A DNA stretch of 64,000 nucleotides from JAVJSU01 sp040219275 (GTDB taxonomy: Bacteria; Chloroflexota; Anaerolineae; Aggregatilineales; Phototrophicaceae): the NCBI GenBank assembly GCA_040219275.1, contig JAVJSU010000024.1, positions 1 through 64,000 on the forward strand, in the 5' to 3' direction. The notes below the pieces were generated by a model. That model did not search any database. It worked only from the letters and a program-made list of their open reading frames with translations, and had not been told where the DNA came from. Shown one piece after another: positions 8,567 to 16,555 of the stretch. The translations under genes and the position numbers were made by a program. Position 1 is the first letter of the stretch; the number at the start of each line of letters is the position of its first letter.

Positions 8567-11500
8567 TCATTCAGATGGGGGACAAAATACTAAACATAAC
8601 CGAAAAACACCATCAAAGTAACGACCGTAAGGACTGCCGTAGGAGCGGTTAGCCGTGCGCAAAAGTTTAGCAAGGCTTCGAAAGGAACCGCCCCGCAATA
8701 CACGGTGATCGTTACTGGTATCCAACAATGTATCGATCGGGGTTTCGTATTTATTCAGACACCACTCCCAGACCGTTCCAGCCATATCACACACACCATA
8801 GGGGGATTGCCCCACCGGGTACAAACCCACAGCGGTGGTCTGGTTCAGGAAATACGGACCATTGCCGTCTTCCTGCTCATCACAATTAGCATGTCCTACG
8901 CGGTATCCATCACCCCATGGATACTCACGCCCGTCAGTACCCCGCGCCACTTTTTCCCATTCTGTTTCCAGCGGCAATCGTATATGCATGGTCGGGTCGG
9001 GCTTGGATAAACGGCTATCTAACCACCTCGCAAAAGCCACCGCCTGATACCATGATATTCTGTCGCGGGGATGGTTGGCATACGGGTTATTCTGGTTTTG
9101 CATTTCCTGCATTTGATAATGACCCATGTCTTGCCACCATTGTGGATATTTGAAGCCATCTTCTGCATCAAGAAATGTCTGAAACTGAATGTATGTCACT
9201 GGATAACGAGCGATAAAGAAGGTAGGCAAAGTGAGTTTTTCATCCTGCTGATAGATGAATTCCCCGGCAGGAATTTCAACCCAATCTATATCAGGCAACC
9301 CATCACGTAATCCTACACCTTTTCGTGTGTCGCTATCGGAGATACGCCGCCCCCATTCCGCACGCGCATACGGTGAACTGCGTGCGCCTTCTGAAGGGAT
9401 AAACAAGCGCTCTAAGGCAGTTTCAGAGCAGTCCACCCCACTTTCTATTGCTACTCGATAAGCAAGATCGGGTTGTACCGGAGTCAGCCATTCAACAACC
9501 GGGGTCGCATCACCTTTAATGCCTGCCAACAAGACTGCTGTCTCTTCCCAGCCTGTTGGCTCCCACCATTGATCCGATGGAAAGTATTTTTTTGCCGAGG
9601 CGACGTTAATATCTGCACCCATTCCAGTCGCCGCGAAATACTCCTGAAGCAACTGATGTGTAAAGCGCACGGTTGTTCCATATTCGAGAATACTAGCGCT
9701 TGCCGCAAAGTAGAGCAAGGTTTCTGGATCGATACCCGGCACAGCCTCACTAAAAACCAATCTGACCCAGTCCGCAGGAACGCTAGTGCCGGTACGTTGA
9801 TCCTGCATCCGGTACGCCAACGCTGACAGTGCCTGTTTTTGAATGACTTCATTAATCCAGACGCGATCCGGTTTTTCGGCAACTTTGCCGCGTTCTTCAA
9901 ACAGCATCGTCACGAAATGCCCGAACAGGTCACCTTTATTGCGCGGCGGCTCACCTTCAGTGAAATACACCTCGATCACGATTTGGAGCAAGAAGGGATT
10001 GGTCACCGTATCCAGCATGTCTGGCAAGTGCTGGCGTTCACGTAAGTTCTGGCGGAGTTCATCCAGAATCTTGCGCTCAGGCTCCCAACCATTGCCCAGA
10101 GTATCCTGTTCGTACCATAACGCTCGCCAATCGGCTTCATTATTATTCTGTTTATACCATATCCATGCTTCACGGGTGCGGTATCCAGCTAAACCCCAGA
10201 AAAGCGTATCCACATCTTCATCTTCCAGATAGTTGCTCATAAATAATCGGATGCGATCCAGATCCAGAGGGGCAACATCAATGCGCTGTAGTGGCAATTT
10301 CAGATTAACGTAATCTAGTTTGCGACAGGACACGATCATTGATACATCAGGGTTTTGCTCTATCCACTGGGTCACTTTTCCAAGATGTTCAGAGGGCATT
10401 TCGTTTAAGCCATCTAGCAAAAGAATTATCCGCAAGGGTAAATAGGGAGTTAATGACAATCCGCCAAAGAAAGATTCAGTAAATTGAGTAAAATCATCAC
10501 CTGTGTAGGCACCCATCCGTACAAATACCGGCAGTGGGCCATCGTCGTTTTCAGTTGCATCTTCTGCCAGTTCGTATGCCAGACGTTCCAATGTGGTTGT
10601 TTTGCCAGCACCGGGATCACCAATAAGCGCCACTCTTTTATATTGGCGGATACCATCTCTAAGTTCGGCAAAATTCTCAACCGTAACGGTTTTTCCCTTT
10701 TCAGAATCAAGGCTATGGTCAATATCCTTATGAATATTATGGCGCATTTGCATATAACGGTGTGCTACCGCACTTTTGAGCTTGACTTTCCGCTCTTCAA
10801 CCCGTGCAGTTGCGCTCATATCTGTGTAAAGGTTGCGCCAGTGGTCGTACTTTTGCCCGACCGACTGTAGGTAGGCAAATTCATTTTCCCGGCGCGTTTC
10901 TGCTGTGGTCGCTTCCGGTTGGGGATTTTTTAACCGTTGTACAAGAGCCACATAGCCGCTGTTCCAGTCTGTAAAGTCGATATAGGTGTGATTGATAATA
11001 GTGATAGGTCGATGGCCACCGGGAAACATCAATGGCAGAATTCTCTTCTTCTGCGTCAGAGCATAACCGATTTCTAAGCGAACAAAGCTGTCATCCCGTT
11101 TGATGTCGGGGGTAACAATAACGACTACCAGCCACGCATTATTGATCGCTGTCTCAATTTCAGCGGTGAAATCCTGAGTAGGATCAATGCGTTGGTCACG
11201 CCATGCGGTGAAACCATCTGCGAGTAAGGCTTGATACAGGCGTTGGCTACTGTCTTTGCCATCCTTACGCGCATAGGAGATGAATATATGAGGATCAGTT
11301 TTGCTATTAATCGTTTCTAAGCGTGCATCGTCGGCAAAAATTACCCTCAATAAGGAGAGCACTTCGTCAAAGCGTGCATCTATGCTTGTGAATCCACGCT
11401 GAACAGTCGTCTTCAAGTCCAGCAACGCTTCCAGCATTGTTTCCATATCCCGCGCCAGCAAAATCGGTCCATATTGTGGATGGGTCGCCAGCGCCTCACG

Positions 11501-11854
11501 GAATTCGAGCATGAATCGGTCGACAACTGGACGAACCACACCTAAATCTGCGTTGAATTGTTTCACATAATCGCTTGCTAGTGCGTCGATAGCGCTAGCA
11601 TCGCGCTGAACAACATAGGCGTTCAGTTGACGGAGTGTTCTGTCTTGCAAGACGAACTCTGCGCTCATGAAATTAGGGAGTTGTACTTGTGTGTGGGCTT
11701 CTAGCTGGTCAAGTGCATCGCTTACTAACTTTTTAAAGGCATTGCCCTCGAGAGCTTTCTGCACCGGTTCGCGGATACGCGAGACTTCGGGACGGTTCCA
11801 CACTGCCCCTGCAATGGATTGAATCACCTGTTCCTGAATTGAGCCGAGTACCAT
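8567..11854 (-). CDS. Giant conflict protein 3: helical N-domain, TIR, NACHT, FGE/C-lectin
   Basis: About 1095 residues if begun at MVLGSIQEQVIQSIAG; the frame is open another 39 codons upstream but runs through a palindrome copy, and no clear ribosome site marks either start. Residues 1-170 are helical and unrecognised. TIR is at about 183-310 (HIFISYARKDGKDS, FVRLEIGYAL). NACHT Walker A GDPGAGKTTTLERLA is near 408 and Walker B LLLDGLNEMPS near 475. The FGE-like domain runs from about 850 to the stop (FFIARYPVTYIQFQTF, NHPRDRISWYQAVAF, WGDGYR, RVLRGGSF). It converges on giant protein 2 across the reverse-transcriptase stump. A palindrome copy lies in frame in the N-domain and encodes VLQD. 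Confidence 0.88.
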   Translation of the reverse strand: MVLGSIQEQVIQSIAGAVWNRPEVSRIREPVQKALEGNAFKKLVSDALDQLEAHTQVQLPNFMSAEFVLQDRTLRQLNAYVVQRDASAIDALASDYVKQFNADLGVVRPVVDRFMLEFREALATHPQYGPILLARDMETMLEALLDLKTTVQRGFTSIDARFDEVLSLLRVIFADDARLETINSKTDPHIFISYARKDGKDSSQRLYQALLADGFTAWRDQRIDPTQDFTAEIETAINNAWLVVVIVTPDIKRDDSFVRLEIGYALTQKKRILPLMFPGGHRPITIINHTYIDFTDWNSGYVALVQRLKNPQPEATTAETRRENEFAYLQSVGQKYDHWRNLYTDMSATARVEERKVKLKSAVAHRYMQMRHNIHKDIDHSLDSEKGKTVTVENFAELRDGIRQYKRVALIGDPGAGKTTTLERLAYELAEDATENDDGPLPVFVRMGAYTGDDFTQFTESFFGGLSLTPYLPLRIILLLDGLNEMPSEHLGKVTQWIEQNPDVSMIVSCRKLDYVNLKLPLQRIDVAPLDLDRIRLFMSNYLEDEDVDTLFWGLAGYRTREAWIWYKQNNNEADWRALWYEQDTLGNGWEPERKILDELRQNLRERQHLPDMLDTVTNPFLLQIVIEVYFTEGEPPRNKGDLFGHFVTMLFEERGKVAEKPDRVWINEVIQKQALSALAYRMQDQRTGTSVPADWVRLVFSEAVPGIDPETLLYFAASASILEYGTTVRFTHQLLQEYFAATGMGADINVASAKKYFPSDQWWEPTGWEETAVLLAGIKGDATPVVEWLTPVQPDLAYRVAIESGVDCSETALERLFIPSEGARSSPYARAEWGRRISDSDTRKGVGLRDGLPDIDWVEIPAGEFIYQQDEKLTLPTFFIARYPVTYIQFQTFLDAEDGFKYPQWWQDMGHYQMQEMQNQNNPYANHPRDRISWYQAVAFARWLDSRLSKPDPTMHIRLPLETEWEKVARGTDGREYPWGDGYRVGHANCDEQEDGNGPYFLNQTTAVGLYPVGQSPYGVCDMAGTVWEWCLNKYETPIDTLLDTSNDHRVLRGGSFRSLAKLLRTANRSYGSPYGRYFDGVFRLCLVFCPPSE
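8580..8705 (-). other. DGR-type variable region of giant protein 3
   Basis: The segment between RGGSF and VFRLC aligns gaplessly with that of giant protein 2 but shares few residues (R, P, R and the flanks). Codons such as TCC TAC GGC AGT CCT TAC GGT CGT TAC follow the NNY pattern. Confidence 0.65.
11641..11654. repeat. Palindrome copy 2, inside giant protein 3
   Basis: TGTCTTGCAAGACG; the 12-bp core GTCTTGCAAGAC is intact. On the coding strand it reads in frame as VLQD within SAEFVLQDRTLRQ. Confidence 0.85.
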
Positions 11855-11940
11855 AGAAATGTATCCGTTGTATGAGTCTACGTGCTTAATCATACCGTAT
11901 TTCAGTAAACTTGCCCCGCGAGAGTGCCAGAAAACATGCT

Positions 11941-11954
11941 CGTCTTGCAAGACG
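11941..11954. repeat. Palindrome copy 3, upstream of giant protein 3
   Basis: Perfect CGTCTTGCAAGACG, 87 bases upstream of the preferred start of giant protein 3 and 34 bases before the -35 of the opposite-strand HNH gene promoter. Confidence 0.85.
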
Positions 11955-11987
11955 ATGATTATCCACCACAAAGCGATTTGCGCGAGT

Positions 11988-12015
11988 TTAACCTCACATA
12001 CTTACGTGGTATAAT
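11988..12015 (+). promoter_or_regulatory. Extended -10 promoter for the HNH gene
   Basis: TGGTATAAT (extended -10) with TTTAAC 16 bases upstream. It would give a leader of about 85 bases before the HNH start codon. Confidence 0.5.
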
Positions 12016-12105
12016 AAAGACCGTAGAAACGTTTCCTGAACCCCTTAGAAGCTCAAACTACGTCCCTCTGTTCTTAAACCTCAAATCCTCTGGAGTACCC
12101 CCGAA

Positions 12106-12633
12106 ATGTCCAAGCAAATATCCCTCACCAAAGGCGCTAGCGCCGTCGTCGATGATTCCGATTATGACCGGCTCATCCAGATGGGAAGATGGTGCCTCAG
12201 TAGTAACGGCTATGCAGTTCACTACACCAAAATCAACGGTCAGCGCAAAACCCTCTTCATGCACCGCGTCGTCATGGATGCCTGTTACCCTCTACAGGTC
12301 GATCACATAGACCGCGACCGGCTCAACAATCAGCCCCACAATCTACGCTTCGCCACCCGCAGTCAGAACCAAGCCAACAAGAATGTCCAGAACAACAACA
12401 CAAGCGCGTACAAGGGCGTTAATTGGAACAAGGGTAAATGGGAGGCACGCATACGTTTAAACGGCTTACGACTCAATCTGGGGCGATTTAGCGACCCTCT
12501 GCGTGCCGCACTGGTCTATGATGCCGCTTCCCGACTGCTCTACGACCAATTCGCAGGGTGCAACTTCCCGGATAGTGAGACTTCTGAGGAATTGCGACAA
12601 TACGTCGAATCTCGTCTTGCAAGACCACGTTAG
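12106..12633 (+). CDS. HNH homing endonuclease with AP2-type DNA-binding domain
   Basis: 175 residues. The middle carries an HNH nuclease core (MHRVVMDA, VDHIDRDRLNNQPHNLR, TRSQNQANK). The C-terminal third is an AP2/ERF-like fold (SAYKGVNWNKGKWEARIRL, LGRFSDPLRAALVYDAA). This pairing is typical of selfish endonucleases of phages and mobile elements that nick a specific site and spread by homing. Its last codons and stop overlap a palindrome copy, giving the tail SRLARPR. It is followed after 20 bases by the tyrosine recombinase, with which it probably shares a transcript. Confidence 0.88.
   Translation: MSKQISLTKGASAVVDDSDYDRLIQMGRWCLSSNGYAVHYTKINGQRKTLFMHRVVMDACYPLQVDHIDRDRLNNQPHNLRFATRSQNQANKNVQNNNTSAYKGVNWNKGKWEARIRLNGLRLNLGRFSDPLRAALVYDAASRLLYDQFAGCNFPDSETSEELRQYVESRLARPR
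12613..12626. repeat. Palindrome copy 4, at the 3' end of the HNH gene
   Basis: CGTCTTGCAAGACC, one mismatch at the outer base. It ends four bases before the stop codon and encodes part of SRLARPR. Confidence 0.8.
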
Positions 12634-12653
12634 ATTCCGCCCTCTTGTTTTGA

Positions 12654-13655
12654 ATGTCCCGTGAACTAGCCATATTCAAGAGCAACCAGATGCTCGAAGC
12701 ACCATCAGCATCCAAAGACAAGCGTTCGCGGCTCGGTGCGTATGCGATGTGGGTCGAAATGCAAGGCAAGGCTTGGTATCAACCAGACCTTGCCGAGTAT
12801 CTCAAGCATCTGCTTGGCGAGCGCAACCTATCAGCGTCGAGCGCGAGCGCACATCTTAGTACGATTCGCACACGTTACCGCGAGTTGTTACGCAACCCGT
12901 TCATCAGAGATGGGTTGTTCGAGATGGTTCAGCCTCATAGCGATAGCCCCGCTGATGCTAAAGCCTTTGTTGACGAGATCGTCGAGAGAATGAGAATGGC
13001 GATTGATCCAGAATCCGTGAAGGTCGAAAAGACTGTCTTGCAAGACGAAGCCGATTCCGATCATGTTCGCCTCACCGAGAATCAGGCGAGATACATGCTT
13101 CATGCGCCGGGCATCGACACGCTCAAAGGCTTGCGCGACACGGCTATGATCGCGCTCATGCTCTGCACAGGCGCTCGTGAGGGCGAAGTCGCGGCGCTGA
13201 CCACTGAAGACCTGTATCAGAGATATGACGGCAAGCTGGCTCTTCGCATCCGACACGGTAAAGGCGACAAACAGAGAATGATTCCCTACGGCGAATTGGA
13301 GTGGGTGCTCGCCATCGTCGGCATGTGGCTCGCCAGCGCAGGCATCGACGAAGGCCCCGTGTTTCGTGGGTTCTACAGAGGGTCAAAGTCCGTCCGCCCC
13401 ACTGGTATCACCACACGCGGTATGCAGAAGATGATGCAAGACTACCCGCTGATGATCGACGGCGTGATGCGCGTCATCCAACTCCACAACTTGCGACGAA
13501 CCTACGCTCGCAGACTCTATGACGCAGGCACAGACATCTTCGCCATCTCCCAGAACTTGGGACATTCGTCGATCAAGACGACTGAGCGATACGTCGGGGC
13601 TTTGGATGGAGAGAAACGCCAGCCGCCCGCGATTTATCAGCGGGGCGCGATATGA
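12654..13655 (+). CDS. Tyrosine recombinase (integrase)
   Basis: 333 residues. Residues about 20-115 are the SAM-like core-binding domain and about 135-325 the catalytic domain. The catalytic set is visible: Arg in TGAREGEVAAL, His and Arg in HNLRRTYARRLY, His in LGHSSIKTTERYV and the Tyr that closes that motif. It should make site-specific DNA exchange, likely integration or excision of a mobile unit. A palindrome copy lies in frame in the linker between the two domains (EKTVLQDEADSD), a position that tolerates insertion. An ATG directly follows the HNH gene. No attachment site could be assigned. Confidence 0.9.
   Translation: MSRELAIFKSNQMLEAPSASKDKRSRLGAYAMWVEMQGKAWYQPDLAEYLKHLLGERNLSASSASAHLSTIRTRYRELLRNPFIRDGLFEMVQPHSDSPADAKAFVDEIVERMRMAIDPESVKVEKTVLQDEADSDHVRLTENQARYMLHAPGIDTLKGLRDTAMIALMLCTGAREGEVAALTTEDLYQRYDGKLALRIRHGKGDKQRMIPYGELEWVLAIVGMWLASAGIDEGPVFRGFYRGSKSVRPTGITTRGMQKMMQDYPLMIDGVMRVIQLHNLRRTYARRLYDAGTDIFAISQNLGHSSIKTTERYVGALDGEKRQPPAIYQRGAI
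13034..13047. repeat. Palindrome copy 5, inside the integrase linker
   Basis: TGTCTTGCAAGACG, read in frame as VLQDE between the two integrase domains. Confidence 0.85.
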
Positions 13656-13665
13656 TCGAAATTCC

Positions 13666-13679
13666 CGTCTTACAAGACG
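13666..13679. repeat. Palindrome copy 6
   Basis: CGTCTTACAAGACG, 11 bases after the integrase stop codon. The six-base arms are perfect with a two-base AC centre. Confidence 0.8.
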
Positions 13680-13732
13680 ATCGCACGTCGCATCATCAGA
13701 GGGTTCTCTGCCGCAGTCCACCCGGCTAAACG

Positions 13733-13741
13733 TGATATAAT
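13733..13741 (+). promoter_or_regulatory. Extended -10 promoter of a candidate small RNA
   Basis: TGATATAAT forms an extended -10; no good -35 is visible, as is usual for this class. Transcription would begin near 13748. Confidence 0.5.
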
Positions 13742-13747
13742 GATTAC

Positions 13748-13838
13748 AACCTTTCGTATGGTTTGTAACTGCCATCGTAGCATTAGTGGCCATCAGTCAC
13801 AGAACAGCGTAGCCTCCGGGTTGCGCTGTTTTGTTTCT
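13748..13838 (+). ncRNA. Candidate small RNA with three hairpins
   Basis: About 90 bases between the extended -10 and a strong terminator. Hairpin 1 pairs TTACAA with TTGTAA. Hairpin 2 pairs GCCA with TGGC, closed by CTG/CAG. Hairpin 3 is the terminator, a 10-bp stem CAGCGTAGCC/GGTTGCGCTG with loop TCCG followed by TTTTGTTTC. No reading frame of note lies inside. It could be a replication-control or immunity RNA of the mobile element, or only the leader of something lost. Confidence 0.5.
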
Positions 13839-14186
13839 TGGCGCGAGTGTGCTTCTATATCATTCCGTGTATTCCCTCTGTGAAGCCGCAAGAGGCGTGC
13901 GATTCTCCAGATGTGCTTGGAACGAAGGGGCGTTCGGGAATAAATTGCGGAGTCCGTTGTTTTCACAGAGTCATTAGACACACGTATCGCATTTCCTCGC
14001 TCGAAACTTATAGGCTCTCCCGTGACGGAGTCTCGCAAAGTCCCGTTTTGTCCTACCGTAGCAATGGCATTTGCTCACTGGATTGCTACTCTCTTCCCTC
14101 TTATGCTTTAGGCTCTATCGTTGTTGGGTCTCTTCTTTCAGGCTTTCTAACAGCAGGTCGACCGCCGCGACTATCCAGCAGGCACT

Positions 14187-14200
14187 CGTCTTATAAGACG
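14187..14200. repeat. Palindrome copy 7, CGTCTTATAAGACG
   Basis: Perfect palindrome with a TA centre, in the non-coding stretch. Confidence 0.8.
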
Positions 14201-14531
14201 AACTCTCATCGCATCAGCGGGGATCCATCGACTTCAGCTTTGCATGTGCGTCAAGCGATCTGTCTACGGTCATCAGTATGATGAGAGGGTCGCTTTGTAT
14301 CTGGGAGCGACCGTGCTTCTTATGCGTTAGTGTTATCCCTCTGTTAGAACCGGATCGTGTCGTGAGTTTTCATGTGGCAGGTCGGCTAGCCTGACCGTTC
14401 TATGCGATTCCCTATATTACGTGTTGATATATACCTCTGCCGAGCTATGCGCTCACTTGGCTCGTAGGATCTACGCCTTTTATGTCTAGCGACAGCAAAG
14501 CTCGACCGCCGAACTTCTAGGATCATCCGCC

Positions 14532-14545
14532 CGTCTTACAAGACG
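14532..14545. repeat. Palindrome copy 8, CGTCTTACAAGACG
   Basis: Perfect six-base arms, AC centre, upstream of the terminator of the replication gene. Confidence 0.8.
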
Positions 14546-14561
14546 AAGTCGCCGGAGAGAT

Positions 14562-14602
14562 GAAAAGCAAACGTGCCTCCGTGAGAATGGGGAGGCACGC
14601 GG
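14562..14602 (-). terminator. Terminator downstream of the replication gene
   Basis: On the minus strand GCGTGCCTCC pairs with GGAGGCACG across a 10-base loop and is followed by TTTGCTTTTC. It lies about 200 bases past the stop of the replication initiator. Confidence 0.5.
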
Positions 14603-14693
14603 CACTTGTTCGTTTCTTTTACAGTGGGGACACAGAGCTGAGAAAAGTACGATTACCTCAGGTTGAATTTATCCTCCATAGAGATGTGCGCTC

Positions 14694-14707
14694 CGTCTTA
14701 CAAGACG
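14694..14707. repeat. Palindrome copy 9, CGTCTTACAAGACG
   Basis: Perfect arms, AC centre, between the replication gene stop and its putative terminator. Confidence 0.8.
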
Positions 14708-14806
14708 AAACACTGTGGTCAAGGCTCATCGTTTCTGGCTTTAAGCCCTCAGCTTCGAGGGCTACCAGTTCATCCAGCGCGAGCGTGTCGGATGGCGTTG
14801 CTGTTC

Positions 14807-15925
14807 CTAGTCGTCGTCCCATGTGCCTCCTATGAGGTCGCTCGGATCAAAGCTCTCGCCTTGCTGTACACCTTCGCCCGCGTCGTAGGCATTTGCGCCT
14901 TCGTTGTGCAGGAAGCTGAAGAAGCCGACGCCCGGCGCATTGAGTTTGCGGAGCATGTTCACAAGCTGACGGTGTTTATTCTTGAACTGAGTTGCGCTGT
15001 TATGCGCTTGGTCAAGATAGTAGTCCACCTTCAACGCCACCCATTTCCGATAGGCAGAGTTTTCGTCGTATTGATCTGCTGGAGACTCGTGTATTTCCGT
15101 CGAGCCGTTTTCCAATCCAAGCGTAATGCCCTCTTCCAGCTTGGAGGCGAGTTTCTTCGGTAGAGCATGACCGCCACGCGCTTCGATAAAAGTCACGATT
15201 CCTCGTGCTTCTACAGAGGGAATCCCGCTGTCTTCTGGCGTGGGTTTACCTTGTGGTAATCCATGCGGTCTATTACGCGCTTGGCGCGAAGAAGCAGTTC
15301 CCGTTTTTTGGGAACTATCTGTTTCTTTATGCTTCGCATTGTTAATACTGGTAATGGCCTGTCCGTCATGGACAGGTGCAGGACTGTCCGTCATGGACGC
15401 ATCCATCTGTCCGTCATGGGCAGACGTGTGTCCATCATGGACAGATGGAGGATTTGTTCTAATCGCCTGAAATGACTCAAGAAATTGCTGATAATTCGGG
15501 TCTGCGGGGCGACTTCCGTACTGCGGGCAATCGCTCTCGTACCAGTGGGACATGGCGGCTTCATAGATGTCAAAGTCGATGGTATACCACTTCGTATTGT
15601 CGATCTTCAGCTTGTTGTAGTCGCTACTCGACGCAACGATGCCCAAGTCCTCAAAGCTACCGAATATCGTTCGGATAGTTCTTGGCGCGATAATGCCGCC
15701 AACATCATTCGACCACTGTTCATAGGTGTTGTAAGCCCACCAGCGATCATCTTTGAAGTGGCGACGAGTGCCTTCCTCAAAGCGTTCTTCTATCTCTTGA
15801 TTCCGTCTAAGCCAGTGAGCCAATCGGCGCAAGATAATGCTAGCACTGAGCCCGAACGCTCTGGCTAATGGCTTGCTGACAATGAGGATGTCGTCGTCGT
15901 ATAGATGATTTTTAATGTCTGGCAT
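14807..15925 (-). CDS. Replication-initiator-like protein with an internal iteron array
   Basis: 372 residues from the ATG preceded by AGGAG nine bases upstream; an ATG 21 bases earlier overlaps that site and is less likely. Residues about 10-130 look like a winged-helix replication-organiser domain of phages and plasmids (LSASIILRRLAHWLRR, RTIRTIFGSFEDLGIV). A low-complexity linker follows (HDGH, HDGQ, VHDGQ repeats), encoded by four DNA iterons, then an acidic helical C-terminus. A DNA-binding N-domain, iterons in the middle of the gene and a C-terminal protein-contact region is the layout of phage lambda O. It probably loads a helicase at its own gene. Function is inferred from architecture, not from a named family match. 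Confidence 0.6.
   Translation of the reverse strand: MPDIKNHLYDDDILIVSKPLARAFGLSASIILRRLAHWLRRNQEIEERFEEGTRRHFKDDRWWAYNTYEQWSNDVGGIIAPRTIRTIFGSFEDLGIVASSSDYNKLKIDNTKWYTIDFDIYEAAMSHWYESDCPQYGSRPADPNYQQFLESFQAIRTNPPSVHDGHTSAHDGQMDASMTDSPAPVHDGQAITSINNAKHKETDSSQKTGTASSRQARNRPHGLPQGKPTPEDSGIPSVEARGIVTFIEARGGHALPKKLASKLEEGITLGLENGSTEIHESPADQYDENSAYRKWVALKVDYYLDQAHNSATQFKNKHRQLVNMLRKLNAPGVGFFSFLHNEGANAYDAGEGVQQGESFDPSDLIGGTWDDD
15361..15442. repeat. Four iterons GTCCRTCATGGRC, candidate replication origin
   Basis: Four 13-bp near-palindromes begin at 15361, 15386, 15409 and 15430, spaced 25, 23 and 21 bases. All lie within the replication gene, beside AT-rich sequence (near 15451-15500). Such spaced dyads are typical initiator-binding sites. 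Confidence 0.65.
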
Positions 15926-16163
15926 TGTGGCTCGTCTCCTGTTCATTCATTTGCGCCCTGCCCATGACAAGGCGCTCTGTGGCTTAAGTAAGAATTGATC
16001 GTCCAGTGGGGCATTCCTATGATCGGTGACTAATATCAGATTTAACGATGGTGAAACGCCGAGGCAATGTGCATCCAAAGATTACTGGTGCAAAAGTCGG
16101 CAAAAGTGCGGTTCATGTTGTGCTCCTGAAACATTTGATGGACATGCAAAGAGGTGTCTTCCA

Positions 16164-16192
16164 TTGTTCCAGACTCTTCCCTATGGTAAAAT
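16164..16192 (+). promoter_or_regulatory. Promoter of a second candidate small RNA
   Basis: TTGTTC and TAAAAT are separated by 17 bases, with TG one base before the -10 (extended -10). Confidence 0.5.
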
Positions 16193-16198
16193 ATAGGG

Positions 16199-16274
16199 AG
16201 TTCTATAAGCCTAGTGAAGCAATGACTGAGGGACAAATTTACGCCTGTGTGCCAACGCAGGCGTATTTGTTTCT
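16199..16274 (+). ncRNA. Candidate small RNA ending in a strong terminator
   Basis: About 75 bases run from the promoter to a hairpin ACGCCTGTG/CGCAGGCGT followed by ATTTGTTTCT. No convincing reading frame. Its design (extended -10, short RNA, terminator) resembles the candidate at 13748. Confidence 0.5.
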
Positions 16275-16355
16275 CTAAGCTTGGTAAAAATCAAAAGGGA
16301 ATTATTAGCATATTTCAGATGGCTATTCAGTGCGGCAAACTTTGGCAGAGATGTT

Positions 16356-16369
16356 CGTCTTGCAAGACG
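16356..16369. repeat. Palindrome copy 10, CGTCTTGCAAGACG
   Basis: Perfect copy in the gap between the small RNA and the membrane-protein gene. Confidence 0.85.
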
Positions 16370-16555
16370 GTTGATTACCTATCTTCTAATTTACGGACAC
16401 TTGACGTGAAAATCGCTTACGATGGGTATCATTGACGAACTTTCGCTTTCGACCGATCCCTTGCCACGTAACGGTATCACCACAGCCACATTCGCAGAAA
16501 TATTGTTGAGGCTCAGGTGTCCAATCGGTATCGATCCAGTGAGGATTCTCATTAA

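Larger units (their letters stand above)
13839..14560. other. Non-coding stretch with palindromes, no gene seen
   Basis: Both strands contain open frames, but none has a ribosome site, recognisable domain or natural composition. It holds two palindrome copies and a GGTCGCT/AGCGACC hairpin near 14290. It may be a degraded gene region. Confidence 0.4.

Noticed and set aside
3526..8705. An intact, active DGR in this window
   Set aside because: No template repeat, accessory gene or reverse-transcriptase palm domain could be found here; only variable ends and a stump remain.
13838..14281. 147-codon open frame and opposite-strand frames after the integrase
   Set aside because: Composition and residue pattern look like translated non-coding DNA; begins at the small-RNA terminator and runs through a palindrome.
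15361..15442. CRISPR array
   Set aside because: Only four 13-bp dyads with 8-12-base gaps inside a coding gene; these fit iterons. No cas genes or spacer-like units occur in the window.
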